Shown here: positions 15,668-23,651 of the stretch, piece after piece
Layout: the number at the start of each line of letters is the position of its first letter
How positions within the stretch are numbered: position 1 is the stretch's first letter
Assembly (NCBI GenBank): GCA_963777915.1
Contig: CAVZSH010000006.1
Span: 1 to 51,123, forward strand
DNA: 51,123 nucleotides
Direction of reading: 5' to 3'
Source of the DNA: CAVUPF01 sp963777915
Lineage (GTDB): Bacteria; Actinomycetota; Thermoleophilia; Solirubrobacterales; 70-9
Program-made: the position numbers and the translations under genes
The notes under the pieces: generated by a model
What the model was told of the DNA's origin: nothing
Databases searched by the model: none
Seen by the model: only the letters and a program-made list of their open reading frames with translations

Positions 15668-16683
15668 ATGAGTAGTTCCACGACTCAAGCCACGTAGTCG
15701 ACCAGAGCCCGCGATGGCCGCCCGAGTTGGTGGTTGAGCGAGACCGCGGCGGCCAGCGCGAGAAAGCGACTGACGATGCGGGCCCGCAGGCCGCGCAGGG
15801 TGCGGGCGCCGTGGCGCTCCAGGGCGAGGATGTCCTTCGCGGTCCAGTAGATGCTCTCGATCCTTTGGCGGATCGGGGCGAGGTAGAGCCAGGTACCGGG
15901 CTCCTCGCCTCGCTGCGGCCGGACAATCGTCGCGCCGAGGCGGGCGGCATCAGCCTGGAACTCGGTGCCGGCGTAGCCCTTGTCGCCGAGAACCGTGACG
16001 GGACCGCTGCGATTGACCCGCCCCAGCAGCCGCAGGCAGACCTCGCGCTCTCCTTCCTTGGGAGAGGTCAGCGCCATCGCGCGCGGGGTCCCGTCGGGAG
16101 CCATCAAGGTGTGCAGCCGAAGCCCCCAAAACCAGCGGCTGTGGCTGGCGCAGTAGCCATAGTCGGCGGCGTCTGCGATCGCGCCGCCCAGACTGTTGGC
16201 CCCGGCCCGCTTCACCGTCTCGCGGGAGCGGGCGCACTCCACCGGGGTGGAGTCGGCGAGCAGCAGGTCGTCGTAGTAGCCAGGGCTCTGGCTTGCAAAG
16301 ACACCGATCAGCCACTCAATCGTCTCGGCCAGCCGGTCGCGGCGCTTGTGGAAGCCGGAGCGCTTGGTCAGCGCCGGGAACAGGTGCCCAAGGCGCTTGC
16401 AGGCGATCCGCACGAAGCGGGCATCGGAGCTGACGCCCATGATCGACTGCGCCACGCACAGCGTCACGACCTCGGCGTCGGTCAAGCTCCTGCGGGCGTT
16501 TCCTGGCTTCTTTGGCAGGAGATCGTCAGCGGTGCAGAACACAGAGGTGAGCAGCAGGTCGAGGTCGGCGAGCATCGTGGCCCCCTTCGGGTCGGCGGTG
16601 GTAGTGAGCACCGCCGACTTCGACCCCGCTGCCTATCTCCCCTGCGACTCCTCGTTACCGACGCCGGCCGTGGAACTACTCAT
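15668..16683 (-). mobile_element. IS982-family insertion sequence, 1016 bp
   Basis: Ends are perfect 15-bp inverted repeats, ATGAGTAGTTCCACG at 15668-15682 and its complement at 16669-16683. Both ends are flanked by CTAG (15664-15667 and 16684-16687), best read as a 4-bp target duplication because that choice restores the frame of the interrupted gene. CTAG is itself a palindrome, so the repeats could formally be drawn longer. One transposase gene fills the element. Confidence 0.85.
15685..16575 (-). CDS. IS982-family transposase
   Basis: A 296-aa DDE transposase. I use the ATG at 16575, preceded by AAGGGGG; an ATG at 16611 is also in frame. Motifs match IS982: LTDAEVVTLCVAQSIMG, HLFPALTKRSGFHKR, the first catalytic Asp in LLLADSTPVECARSRETVKR, the block YGYCASHSRWFWGLRLH, the second Asp in VLGDKGYAGTEF, and a Glu in RQRIESIYW. 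Full length and with all three acidic residues, so it may still be active. It catalyses cut-and-paste movement of the element. Confidence 0.92.
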   Translation of the reverse strand: MLADLDLLLTSVFCTADDLLPKKPGNARRSLTDAEVVTLCVAQSIMGVSSDARFVRIACKRLGHLFPALTKRSGFHKRRDRLAETIEWLIGVFASQSPGYYDDLLLADSTPVECARSRETVKRAGANSLGGAIADAADYGYCASHSRWFWGLRLHTLMAPDGTPRAMALTSPKEGEREVCLRLLGRVNRSGPVTVLGDKGYAGTEFQADAARLGATIVRPQRGEEPGTWLYLAPIRQRIESIYWTAKDILALERHGARTLRGLRARIVSRFLALAAAVSLNHQLGRPSRALVDYVA

Positions 16684-17021
16684 CTAGGAGCCATAGAGCT
16701 CGACCGAGGTCCCAATTGCGTTTCGGAATCTCGGGCTCCTCTTGCTCCTTGAGCTTCTTTAATTCCCTGGCTTCCCAAAGGTCGATGGCGTAGAAGAAAA
16801 GGCAGGCGTATCGCAAGCTGTTCACGACAGCCAGCACCCACCTTTCCAAGACCCAGTTGGGCGAGCTGACAGCACCCGACGCGGCTGGTGGCGGCGTACT
16901 CTGCGTCAAGCTCACAGCCCCAACTTCACAGCACGATAAGACAGGTCCTCGACGCTGAAGCAGAACAACCGGAATCGCAGAGCGACACCATTCCACATGC
17001 AATCAAGGCTACGACCGCGCG

Positions 17022-17543
17022 TTGAGTCCAACTGCACATAGTAGTCAGTATACATGGACCTTTGCCACGATGCGACAAACCTTTGGCCCCTGTGCGGTGT
17101 CGCTTCATGACTGCACCGGCACGACGCGGAACGACAGCGGAATGGCGATGGTCGTGTGGGGTCCCGAGGACCAAGCGATCTTCCAGGCGATGCCCGCTAC
17201 AAATACATTACGGATCTACCCAACACGGTCATTTCGCTCGTGGCCGCGCATCACGGTGGGAATACCAGAGCGCTCTCCAAAGAGATTCCTGTGCCCGCCG
17301 ACGATCCGGCGGGCAGACTCGTTTACTCCTGCGGTCCAAATAACTCCTACGATCACCCCTTTGCAGAAGCCGCGCGCTGCACACATTGGAGCTGGCTGGG
17401 ATTCTTGCGTGCAGCTGTCGACTGGAGACCGCAAGCAACTGAGCGACCCCGAGCACGTACATCTTTACTGGGACGCCAATCGGAACGACGTGGGGCTAGG
17501 CTGCTCGGGCACTCAGTGCGCGCTCGCTCCATGTAGGCGCTGA
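17022..17543 (+). pseudogene. Decayed metallo-beta-lactamase-fold hydrolase (C-terminal part)
   Basis: Joining three frame segments gives a plausible protein: FGPCAVSLHDCTGTTRNDSG...AMVVWG in frame one; LPGDARYKYITDLPNTVISL, VAAHHGGNTRALSKEIPVP and GRLVYSCGPNNSYDHP in frame two; then AGWDSCVQLSTGDRK and HVHLYWDANRNDVGLGC back in frame one. A missing base near 17180 and an extra T at about 17378 account for both shifts. PGD and AHHGG are the late metal motifs of ComEC-like metallo-beta-lactamase folds. The N-terminal HxHxDH half is absent: the opposite-strand channel gene begins at 16915. Hence truncated and twice frameshifted. Confidence 0.65.
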
Positions 17544-17780
17544 CAGATTCCGCTATTCGCAATAGTCGACTCGTCCTTGGTCTTAAGCGCGAGATGCCAG
17601 GCGGAGAGCGACCTCAAGGCATCTCCGCCAGCCCCTCCGGGGGGCAGAGCTGGCTGGAGCTCCTCACTTCTCCGACGCCGCTGCACTGACATCGAATCGG
17701 CTTGACTGGCGGGCCCGCGTGCGGACGATCTGCTCGAGGAGCGGCGCAGGGAGCGCGACGCACGCAGCCACTCGATCCTG

Positions 17781-17810
17781 GGGCCGGTCTCCCAGCGAGG
17801 AGACCGGCCC
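17781..17810 (+). terminator. Perfect 12-bp hairpin
   Basis: GGGCCGGTCTCC (17781-17792) and GGAGACCGGCCC (17799-17810) pair perfectly over a 6-nt loop CAGCGA. No T-tract follows, so it may be a terminator of the GC-rich actinobacterial kind or a stable RNA element insulating the downstream cluster. Confidence 0.5.
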
Positions 17811-17955
17811 TAGCGAGCCTCAGCCTGACTTGTGGATCGAGACCATCGGAATGGCGTGCTCGGTCTTGGTGATCTTCACCCTATTCACCCCCTTGAGGCC
17901 GGTTGCATTGCTTTAGACCCTCCGACTAGTAAAATATGTTTCAAGCAAAGGCAAC

Positions 17956-17983
17956 TTGACGACCTAAAGCTGTGCTCTAATCA
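17956..17983 (+). promoter_or_regulatory. Probable promoter of the ArsR-like gene
   Basis: TTGACG (17956-17961) and TAATCA (17978-17983) with a 16-bp spacer, about 40 bp before the GTG start at 18022 and within AT-rich sequence. Confidence 0.5.
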
Positions 17984-18021
17984 AATCGAACAGATCACTC
18001 AGGAAACGGAACGGAGGAGCG

Positions 18022-18639
18022 GTGGCGGCGACGAAGACCAAGGGCAGGAAGGGCGGCGTCGATCAGCGACTGGTCAAGGCGCTCGGCCACCCGATCCGCG
18101 TCCAGGCCCTGACGATCCTCAACGAACGGGTCGCCAGCCCTAACGAACTCGCCAAAGAGCTGGAGGAGGGCTTAAGCCAGGTCAGCTACCACGTCAAGGT
18201 GCTGAAGGAGTGCGACTGCCTCGAGCTGGTCAAGGTCGAGCCGCGCCGGGGGGCCGTCGAGCACTATTACCGGGCGACCTCGAGGGCAGCGCTGATGGAC
18301 CTGGAGTTCGAGCAGCTTCCCCCTTCGGTGCGTAGGAGCCTGAGCGCGACCCTGCTTCAGAACGTGGTCGAGGACGCTGTCGAGGCGATCACGACCGGCA
18401 GCTTCGATCGCCGCGACGATCGGCACTTGAGCTGGACTCCCGTGATCCTCGACGAGGAGGGCTGGAATGAAGCGTGCGACGTGCTCGCGCAAGCGCTGCA
18501 GGGCATCCTCAGCGTTCAAGCCAACAGCGCGGCGAGGCTCAGCGAGAGCGATGAGGCCGGCTTCTCGGCGACGATGACGATCATGGGCTACGAGGCGCCC
18601 GGCGGCAAGCGGAAAGTCGGGCCTCCGAAGGGAGTCTGA
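18022..18639 (+). CDS. ArsR-like winged-helix transcriptional regulator
   Basis: A 205-aa protein with a GTG start preceded by GGAGGAGC. The winged helix-turn-helix comes first: KALGHPIRVQALTILNERVA, NELAKELEEGLSQVSYHVKV and LKECDCLELVK, then the wing VEPRRGAVEHYYRAT. The remaining 110 residues are helical with no known ligand site and no cysteine metal site, so a metal sensor is unlikely. It resembles the large class of ArsR-fold regulators with a C-terminal effector domain in Thermoleophilia. It is the first gene of the signalling cluster and may control the cyclase and acyltransferase genes downstream. Confidence 0.87.
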   Translation: MAATKTKGRKGGVDQRLVKALGHPIRVQALTILNERVASPNELAKELEEGLSQVSYHVKVLKECDCLELVKVEPRRGAVEHYYRATSRAALMDLEFEQLPPSVRRSLSATLLQNVVEDAVEAITTGSFDRRDDRHLSWTPVILDEEGWNEACDVLAQALQGILSVQANSAARLSESDEAGFSATMTIMGYEAPGGKRKVGPPKGV

Positions 18640-18650
18640 CCGTTCGCGGG

Positions 18651-18680
18651 TTGACGGCTTGCAATTAAGCTGCGTATCCC
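18651..18680 (+). promoter_or_regulatory. Possible promoter of the cyclase relic and acyltransferase
   Basis: TTGACG (18651-18656) and TATCCC (18675-18680), 18-bp spacer, about 60 bp before the relic start at 18742. Confidence 0.35.
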
Positions 18681-18741
18681 ATGTCAGGGCGGCTGCTTGA
18701 CCCTTGTTGCGCTAGCGTCCCGAGCCGGAAGTGATTGACCG

Positions 18742-18876
18742 GTGAGCTTTCAGGCTACGGAGACGGTTGCGGTACTGATGACCGATCTGGTCGGCTCCTC
18801 GGCGATCGCCCACTGCGTTGACCCGGAGGCGGCGGAGGCGGAGTGCCGCGCCGCCTTGGCCGCGTTCAGCGGGTAG
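18742..18876 (+). pseudogene. 44-codon relic of a cyclase-ATPase-TPR gene (internal deletion)
   Basis: The frame starts VSFQATETVAVLMTDLVGSS and continues AIAHCVDPEAAEAE, matching the start of the 1101-aa protein at 20041 (VSSAVTEMVAVLMTDLVDST, AIAERVGPEAAEE). It ends ECRAALAAFSG-stop, matching that protein's last residues (ECRAALAAING-stop). Everything between, about 1050 codons, is missing with the reading frame preserved. The upstream bases (GGAAGTGATTGACCGGTGAGC) also resemble those before 20041. It is the two ends of a paralogue joined by one deletion. Confidence 0.8.
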
Positions 18877-18888
18877 CGGGGGGTGCCG

Positions 18889-19995
18889 ATGGCTGTCGAG
18901 GTTTTCCGGGCGCAGTCGGAGCAGGACCGCGAGGAGCTGTTCCGGTTTCGCTATGGCGTATACGTCGAGGAGATGGGCCGTTACCATCGAACCGCGAATC
19001 ACCGAGTTCAGCAGCTGGTCGAGCCCGAGGACGCCAATAGCATTCTCTACGGGGCTCGTGAGGACGGCCAGGTTGTCGGAACGTCGCGCCTGACCTTAGG
19101 GGCCGATGGCTTCTCGCCTCGCCAGATCGACCAGTACAGCATGGGCCCGTTCTTGTCTGAGGTGCCGGCCCGGCTGATGGCCGTCGGCGAGCGGCTGATG
19201 GTGGCGCCGCAGTTGCGGGGCTGGGCGGTCGCCTCCGAGCTGCGCGAGCTCGCGCGCGAGGATGTCGAAGCCGGCGGCGTTCGGCTCGTGTTCGGTGCCT
19301 GCGAGCCGCACCTTTTGTCGATGAACCTCTCGGCTGGAGGCAGGACGTACGCCGAGCGCAACATCAACAGCGAGGAGGCGGGCTATCTCATCCCGCTGGT
19401 GTTCCTCGACGGGGACGCGGACGGCCTGGCAGCGGCGATCGGCAGCCTGGACGAAGATGGCCGTCCCCGCCTGCCGCGCTCGATCGAGGCTGCCCTGACG
19501 CGGGGCGACGCCGTCCGCTCTGCTGCTGTCATGGCCCCTAGGGAGTACTGGGCGCACGTGCAGGACGCCCTCGAGCGCCTCGACCAGGAGGAGCTCCATG
19601 CCTTCGCCGGCCTCGACTTAGCGGAAACCAGGGAGTGCATCTCTCGCAGCAACATCATCGAGTGCGCCCCTGGGGATCGGGTGTTGAAGGAGGGTGGCTC
19701 CTCGCAGAACCTTTTCCTGGTCCTCGACGGAACCCTCGAGGTTCGCCACCATGGCAGGCTCGTGAACGTCCTCGAGCCGGGAGACGTGTTCGGGGAGATG
19801 GCGTTCCTACTCGAGCTGCCCCGCCAGTCCGACGTTTACGCCGCCACGCCCGGCGTGAGGATCCTCTCGCTCTCCGATGGGACGCTCCACAAGCTGATGG
19901 CCGAGGAGCCGTCGCTGGCGGCCAAGCTGCTGTTCAACATCTCACGGATGCTCTGCGGACGGCTGATCAAAGCCAACGCCGGCGCCGGGGTCTGA
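18889..19995 (+). CDS. GNAT/FeeM-like acyltransferase fused to a cyclic-nucleotide-binding domain
   Basis: A 368-aa protein; ATG at 18889 with a purine-rich GGGGGG ahead, GTG at 18883 possible. Residues 1 to about 190 are an N-acyltransferase of the GNAT superfamily, close in style to FeeM/LuxI-type N-acyl synthases (FRFRYGVYVEEMGRYH, GTSRLTLGADGF, AVGERLMVAPQLRGWAVAS). Residues about 250-360 are a CRP-like cyclic-nucleotide-binding domain (APGDRVLKEGGSSQNLFLVL, GDVFGEMAFLLELPRQSDVY), with the phosphate-binding Gly-Glu and Arg kept. The order is reversed relative to mycobacterial cAMP-gated acetyltransferase Pat, which has the binding domain first. Its neighbour 46 bp downstream encodes a nucleotide cyclase. 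I infer cAMP-gated acylation of an unknown substrate. Confidence 0.85.
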   Translation: MAVEVFRAQSEQDREELFRFRYGVYVEEMGRYHRTANHRVQQLVEPEDANSILYGAREDGQVVGTSRLTLGADGFSPRQIDQYSMGPFLSEVPARLMAVGERLMVAPQLRGWAVASELRELAREDVEAGGVRLVFGACEPHLLSMNLSAGGRTYAERNINSEEAGYLIPLVFLDGDADGLAAAIGSLDEDGRPRLPRSIEAALTRGDAVRSAAVMAPREYWAHVQDALERLDQEELHAFAGLDLAETRECISRSNIIECAPGDRVLKEGGSSQNLFLVLDGTLEVRHHGRLVNVLEPGDVFGEMAFLLELPRQSDVYAATPGVRILSLSDGTLHKLMAEEPSLAAKLLFNISRMLCGRLIKANAGAGV

Positions 19996-20040
19996 GGCGA
20001 CGTCGTTGCGCCGGTCTACAGCAAGTCGGATGATTGGCGC

Positions 20041-23000
20041 GTGAGCTCGGCTGTCACAGAGATGGTCGCGGTCCTGATGACCGATCTGGTCGATTCGACC
20101 GCTATCGCTGAACGGGTTGGGCCGGAGGCTGCGGAGGAGCTGCGCACAGAGCACTTCGGGCTGCTGCGCGGTGCGCTCGGGCGCGCGGGCGGCCGGGAGG
20201 TGAAGAACCTTGGCGACGGGCTGATGGTGGTGTTTGACAGCGTCGCTCAGTCGCTGTCGTGCGCGGCTCAGATGCAGCAGGCCGTCGAGGCGCGCAATCG
20301 CCGCTCCGAGCAGCAGCTCGGCGTTCGGATCGGTGTGAGCCTCGGTGACACCACGGTTGAGGACGGCGATTATTTCGGTGAGCCGGTGGTCGAGTCCGCG
20401 CGGTTGTGCGCTCACGCGGCGGGCGGGCAGATCGTGGTCAACGCCTTGGTGCGCCAGCTGGCAGGCTCTCGCGACGGTCATCGCTTCCGTTCGCTCGGTG
20501 GCCTGGAGTTGAAGGGCATCTCCGAGCCGGTACAGGCGTTCGAGCTTGCCTGGGAGCCCTCCGCGTTGGGGAAGGTCGCCTTGCCCGAGCGGCTGCGCGA
20601 GCTGCCGGCGACCGGCTATGTGGGCCGGGTGGCTGAGCGCGAGCGGCTCACAGAGATGTGGGAGCAGGCGCGGGAGGGCTCGCTGCGCTTGGCGCTGATC
20701 GGCGGCGAGGCGGGCGTGGGCAAGACGCGGCTTTCCACGCACCTGGCGCTGCACGCCCACGGGGAGGGCGCGACCGTGCTGTACGGGCGCTGTGACGAGG
20801 ATATCGGCGTGCCCTACCAGCCGTGGGCACAGGCGCTGCGACACTACGTGGCGCACGCACCGGTAGCGCTGCTGCGCGCCCACGTCGAGCGTCACGGCGG
20901 GCAGATGGCGCGGTTGGCGCCCGACCTGGGCGAGCGCGTTCCCGAGCTGCCCGCTCCTCGCCAGAGCGACCCGGAGACCGAGCGCTACCTGCTGTACGCC
21001 GCGGCGGCGGGCCTGCTGGAGGGCGCGGCTGCGCAGGAGCCGGTCGTGCTGCTCCTCGACGATCTGCACTGGGCCGACGGGCCGACGCTCTCGCTGCTGC
21101 GCCACGTGGTGACGGCCGGTTCTTCGATGCGGTTGCTGATCGTCGGGACATACCGCGACTCCGATCTCCCGCGCGAGCATCCCCTGACCGCGCTGCTCGC
21201 CGACCTGCACCGCGAGCAGGGAGTGCAGCGCCTCAAGCTGACCGGACTCCAGGCTGAGGATGTGCTGGCGCTGATGGAGGCAGTCGCCGGGCAGGACATG
21301 GAGGAGGAGGGCCGTGAGCTGGCGCGGGAGATCACGCGCGAGACCGCCGGCAACCCGTTCTTCGCCGGTGAGTTGCTGCGTCATCTGACCGAGTCCGGCG
21401 CGATCATGCACGAAGACGGCGGCCGCTGGCGGCTGGTGGGCGAGGTAAGCGATCTGGGTCTTCCCCAGAGCGTGCGGGAGGTCGTCGGGCGGCGTGTGGA
21501 GCGCCTCGGCTCCGACGCGCGCACGGCGCTCAGTGCGGCAGCGGTGGTCGGACGGGACTTCGACCTCGACCTGCTCGTCGCGGTCGTTGAGGTCGATGAG
21601 GCGCGATTGCTGGAGCTGCTCGAGGAGGCCGTCGCGGCATCGCTTCTACAGGAAAGCGGCGAGCAGGCCGGCCGCTTCACCTTCACCCACGCCCTGGTCG
21701 AGCACACCCTCTATGAGGACCTTGGCCGCACGCGCCGCGCCCGGCTTCACCAACAGTTAGCTGAAGCGCTGGAGGAGCAGTGCGGGGACGAGCCCGGGGA
21801 GCGTCTGGGTGAGTTGGCCACCCACTGGGCGGCCGCGACTGTGAGCGCCAACCCCGGCAAGGCGCTGCATTACGCCCAACAGGCCGCGGAGCGCGCGCTG
21901 GCGCAGCTCGCACCGGCTGAGGCGGTGCGCTGGTATCGCCAGGCGCTTGAGCTGCAGGCCCAGGCCGCCCCCAGCAGCGGCGCCGCCGAGCGCTGCGAGC
22001 TGCTGATCGGCTTGGGCGAGGCTCAGCGCCAGACCGGCGACTCCTCCTCACGCGAGACGCTGCTTGAGGCGGCCCGGCTCGCCCGGGAATTGAATGACGT
22101 CGATGGGCTCTGCCGCGCCGTGCTTGCCAATACACGGGGATTCACCAGTCAGCTCGGCGTGGTGGACAGCGAGCGGGTGCAGGCGCTGGAGGCCGCTGCG
22201 CGGGCCCTCCCGGATGAGGAGGATCCGCAGCGGGGGCGGGTTCTTGCGCTGCTGGCCAGCGAGCTTCACTACAGCGGGGACTTCTCGAGGTCTCGGCAGT
22301 TGGCCGCCAAGGCGACCGAGATAGCACGGGCCAGCGCCGATCAGATCACCCTTGCCCGCACTCTCTCTGACGTCATGTGGGCGATTACCTCTCCCGACAC
22401 GCTCGAGCAGCGCCGGCGGCTTGCCGACGAGCTGATCGACCTCACCTCGGGCCTTGACGATCAGCTCAGGTCCCGCGCGGCGGGCTGGCGCGTCCTCACC
22501 GGCTTGGAGGCAGGCGATCGCTCGCAGATCGAGTCCGGCTTCTCGACGATGCGAGCCCTGGCCGCGACGGTGCAGCCGACCTCCGGCTGGGCTTTGCTGG
22601 TCAGCGAGGCGACCTGGAGCCTCGTGCAGGGCGACCTCGAGGCATCTGAGCGCTGGGCGATGCGGGCCGCCGAGGCCGGCACGGCAGCTGGCGAGCCTGA
22701 CGTCGCGGTGGTCTTCGGCGTGCAGCTATTCGCCGTGCGCCTCCTCCAGGGCCGCCTCGCTGAGCTTGTCGAGCCCTCGCTGCAGCTCACCCGGCGAGCC
22801 GACACCGTCGCCGGACATCGGCCGGGCGCGGCGCTCGCCTTGATCGCAGCCGGGCGCCTCGATGAGGCGCGCGAGTTGGCGCTCGCCGAGGACCTGTGGA
22901 GCATCTCTTTGGAACAGGCGTGGTCGATTGCGATGGTCCTCTGGGCGATGGTGTGCTCTCGCCTTGGAATCGTGGAGCGCGCGGCCGAGCTCTACGAGCT

Positions 23001-23346
23001 CTTGGCGCCCTTCTCCGGCCAGCTGGGCGGCAACGCCAGCACCGTGTTCGGCAGCGTCGACTGGGCGCTCGGCACGCTCGCCGTGACCTTGGAGCGCCAT
23101 GAGGAGGCCGAGGGCCACTTCGCCGCGGCCGCCGAGATCGAGGAGAGAGTTGGCGCTCCCCTCTTCCTCGCCCGCACCCGCGCCGCATGGGCTGCTGCAT
23201 TAGTCAGCCGGGGCCGGCCCGAGGACCTCGACCGAGCCCAATCCATGCTGGAGGAGGCCCACGGCACTGCCACCCGCCTGGGCGCCGATGGCATCACACG
23301 CGAAATCGCAGAGTGCCGCGCGGCCCTGGCTGCAATCAACGGCTAG
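20041..23346 (+). CDS. Class III nucleotide cyclase - AAA ATPase - TPR signalling protein
   Basis: An 1101-aa protein from a GTG start. Residues 1-180 form a class III cyclase domain with metal sites LMTDLVDST and LGDGLMVVF, the Lys of REVKNLGDG, and EPVVESARLCAHAAGG. The usual transition-state Asn (VNxAAR) is replaced here, while the Arg is kept, so activity is not certain. An AAA_16-type NTPase follows (Walker A GGEAGVGKTRLS near residue 221, Walker B VVLLLDDLHWAD near 340), then about 600 residues of TPR-like helical repeats. The layout resembles soluble adenylyl cyclase and many Thermoleophilia regulators. The repeats probably sense a partner, with the ATPase as a switch. It lies directly after the cyclic-nucleotide-binding acyltransferase, in a likely operon. 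Confidence 0.9.
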   Translation: MSSAVTEMVAVLMTDLVDSTAIAERVGPEAAEELRTEHFGLLRGALGRAGGREVKNLGDGLMVVFDSVAQSLSCAAQMQQAVEARNRRSEQQLGVRIGVSLGDTTVEDGDYFGEPVVESARLCAHAAGGQIVVNALVRQLAGSRDGHRFRSLGGLELKGISEPVQAFELAWEPSALGKVALPERLRELPATGYVGRVAERERLTEMWEQAREGSLRLALIGGEAGVGKTRLSTHLALHAHGEGATVLYGRCDEDIGVPYQPWAQALRHYVAHAPVALLRAHVERHGGQMARLAPDLGERVPELPAPRQSDPETERYLLYAAAAGLLEGAAAQEPVVLLLDDLHWADGPTLSLLRHVVTAGSSMRLLIVGTYRDSDLPREHPLTALLADLHREQGVQRLKLTGLQAEDVLALMEAVAGQDMEEEGRELAREITRETAGNPFFAGELLRHLTESGAIMHEDGGRWRLVGEVSDLGLPQSVREVVGRRVERLGSDARTALSAAAVVGRDFDLDLLVAVVEVDEARLLELLEEAVAASLLQESGEQAGRFTFTHALVEHTLYEDLGRTRRARLHQQLAEALEEQCGDEPGERLGELATHWAAATVSANPGKALHYAQQAAERALAQLAPAEAVRWYRQALELQAQAAPSSGAAERCELLIGLGEAQRQTGDSSSRETLLEAARLARELNDVDGLCRAVLANTRGFTSQLGVVDSERVQALEAAARALPDEEDPQRGRVLALLASELHYSGDFSRSRQLAAKATEIARASADQITLARTLSDVMWAITSPDTLEQRRRLADELIDLTSGLDDQLRSRAAGWRVLTGLEAGDRSQIESGFSTMRALAATVQPTSGWALLVSEATWSLVQGDLEASERWAMRAAEAGTAAGEPDVAVVFGVQLFAVRLLQGRLAELVEPSLQLTRRADTVAGHRPGAALALIAAGRLDEARELALAEDLWSISLEQAWSIAMVLWAMVCSRLGIVERAAELYELLAPFSGQLGGNASTVFGSVDWALGTLAVTLERHEEAEGHFAAAAEIEERVGAPLFLARTRAAWAAALVSRGRPEDLDRAQSMLEEAHGTATRLGADGITREIAECRAALAAING

Positions 23347-23651
23347 CGGCTGGTGGTCCGACTGATAAACGGTCCCGCAGCTCTCACTCTCGAAGAGCGA
23401 TCCCTTGGAGTTCGGGGCATTGTTCGCCACTTCTCCAACAACACACGTACACGGCCCGAACCTCCCCGAGTGACGTCGGCCTCCGCCACTTCAAAGCTTT
23501 GCGCCGCAGCAAGCGCTGACCACAGATTCCTCCCACGAGGAAGGCGAAGCACTCGACCACTTCCTCTGGGCACAAAAGGTTGATCCGGCGAATCCAGCTA
23601 GGCGTCGCCGCGTTCTTTTCTGAGGTGAAACCGATCAACGCACCCATCAAC
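23347..23651. other. Gap between convergent genes
   Basis: About 300 bp between the cyclase stop and the stop of the XRE gene on the other strand. No clear terminator with a T-tract and no gene seen. Short frames on both strands lack starts with ribosome binding sites. Confidence 0.4.

Larger units (their letters stand above)
15218..16915 (-). pseudogene. Ion-channel-like membrane protein interrupted by IS982
   Basis: The gene starts at about 16915 (GTG) and reads NWVLERWVLAVVNSLRYACL, DLWEARELKKLKEQEEPEIP and NWDLGRALWL. It is cut by the element at 15668-16683 and resumes as GSLAILFALWWINLGGSAAK through to the stop at 15218. Removing the element and one copy of the CTAG target duplication restores a single 225-codon frame (228 + 4 + 446 = 678 bases), reading ...RALWLLGSLAILF.... 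The C-terminal half has two membrane helices around a pore-like loop, SAITSLGSTFTPRTEPARF, as in two-TM potassium channels. The usual TVGYG filter is replaced by SLGST. Confidence 0.8.
17544..18021. other. Intergenic region upstream of the signalling cluster
   Basis: About 480 bp with no gene. It contains a strong hairpin at 17781-17810 and a sigma-70-like promoter at 17956-17983, both listed separately. The last 120 bp are unusually AT-rich for this genome, as expected of a regulated promoter in an acquired region. Confidence 0.6.

Noticed and set aside
19942..21411. 489-aa open frame on the minus strand
   Set aside because: Antisense to the acyltransferase end and the cyclase-ATPase gene, with no motif of its own.
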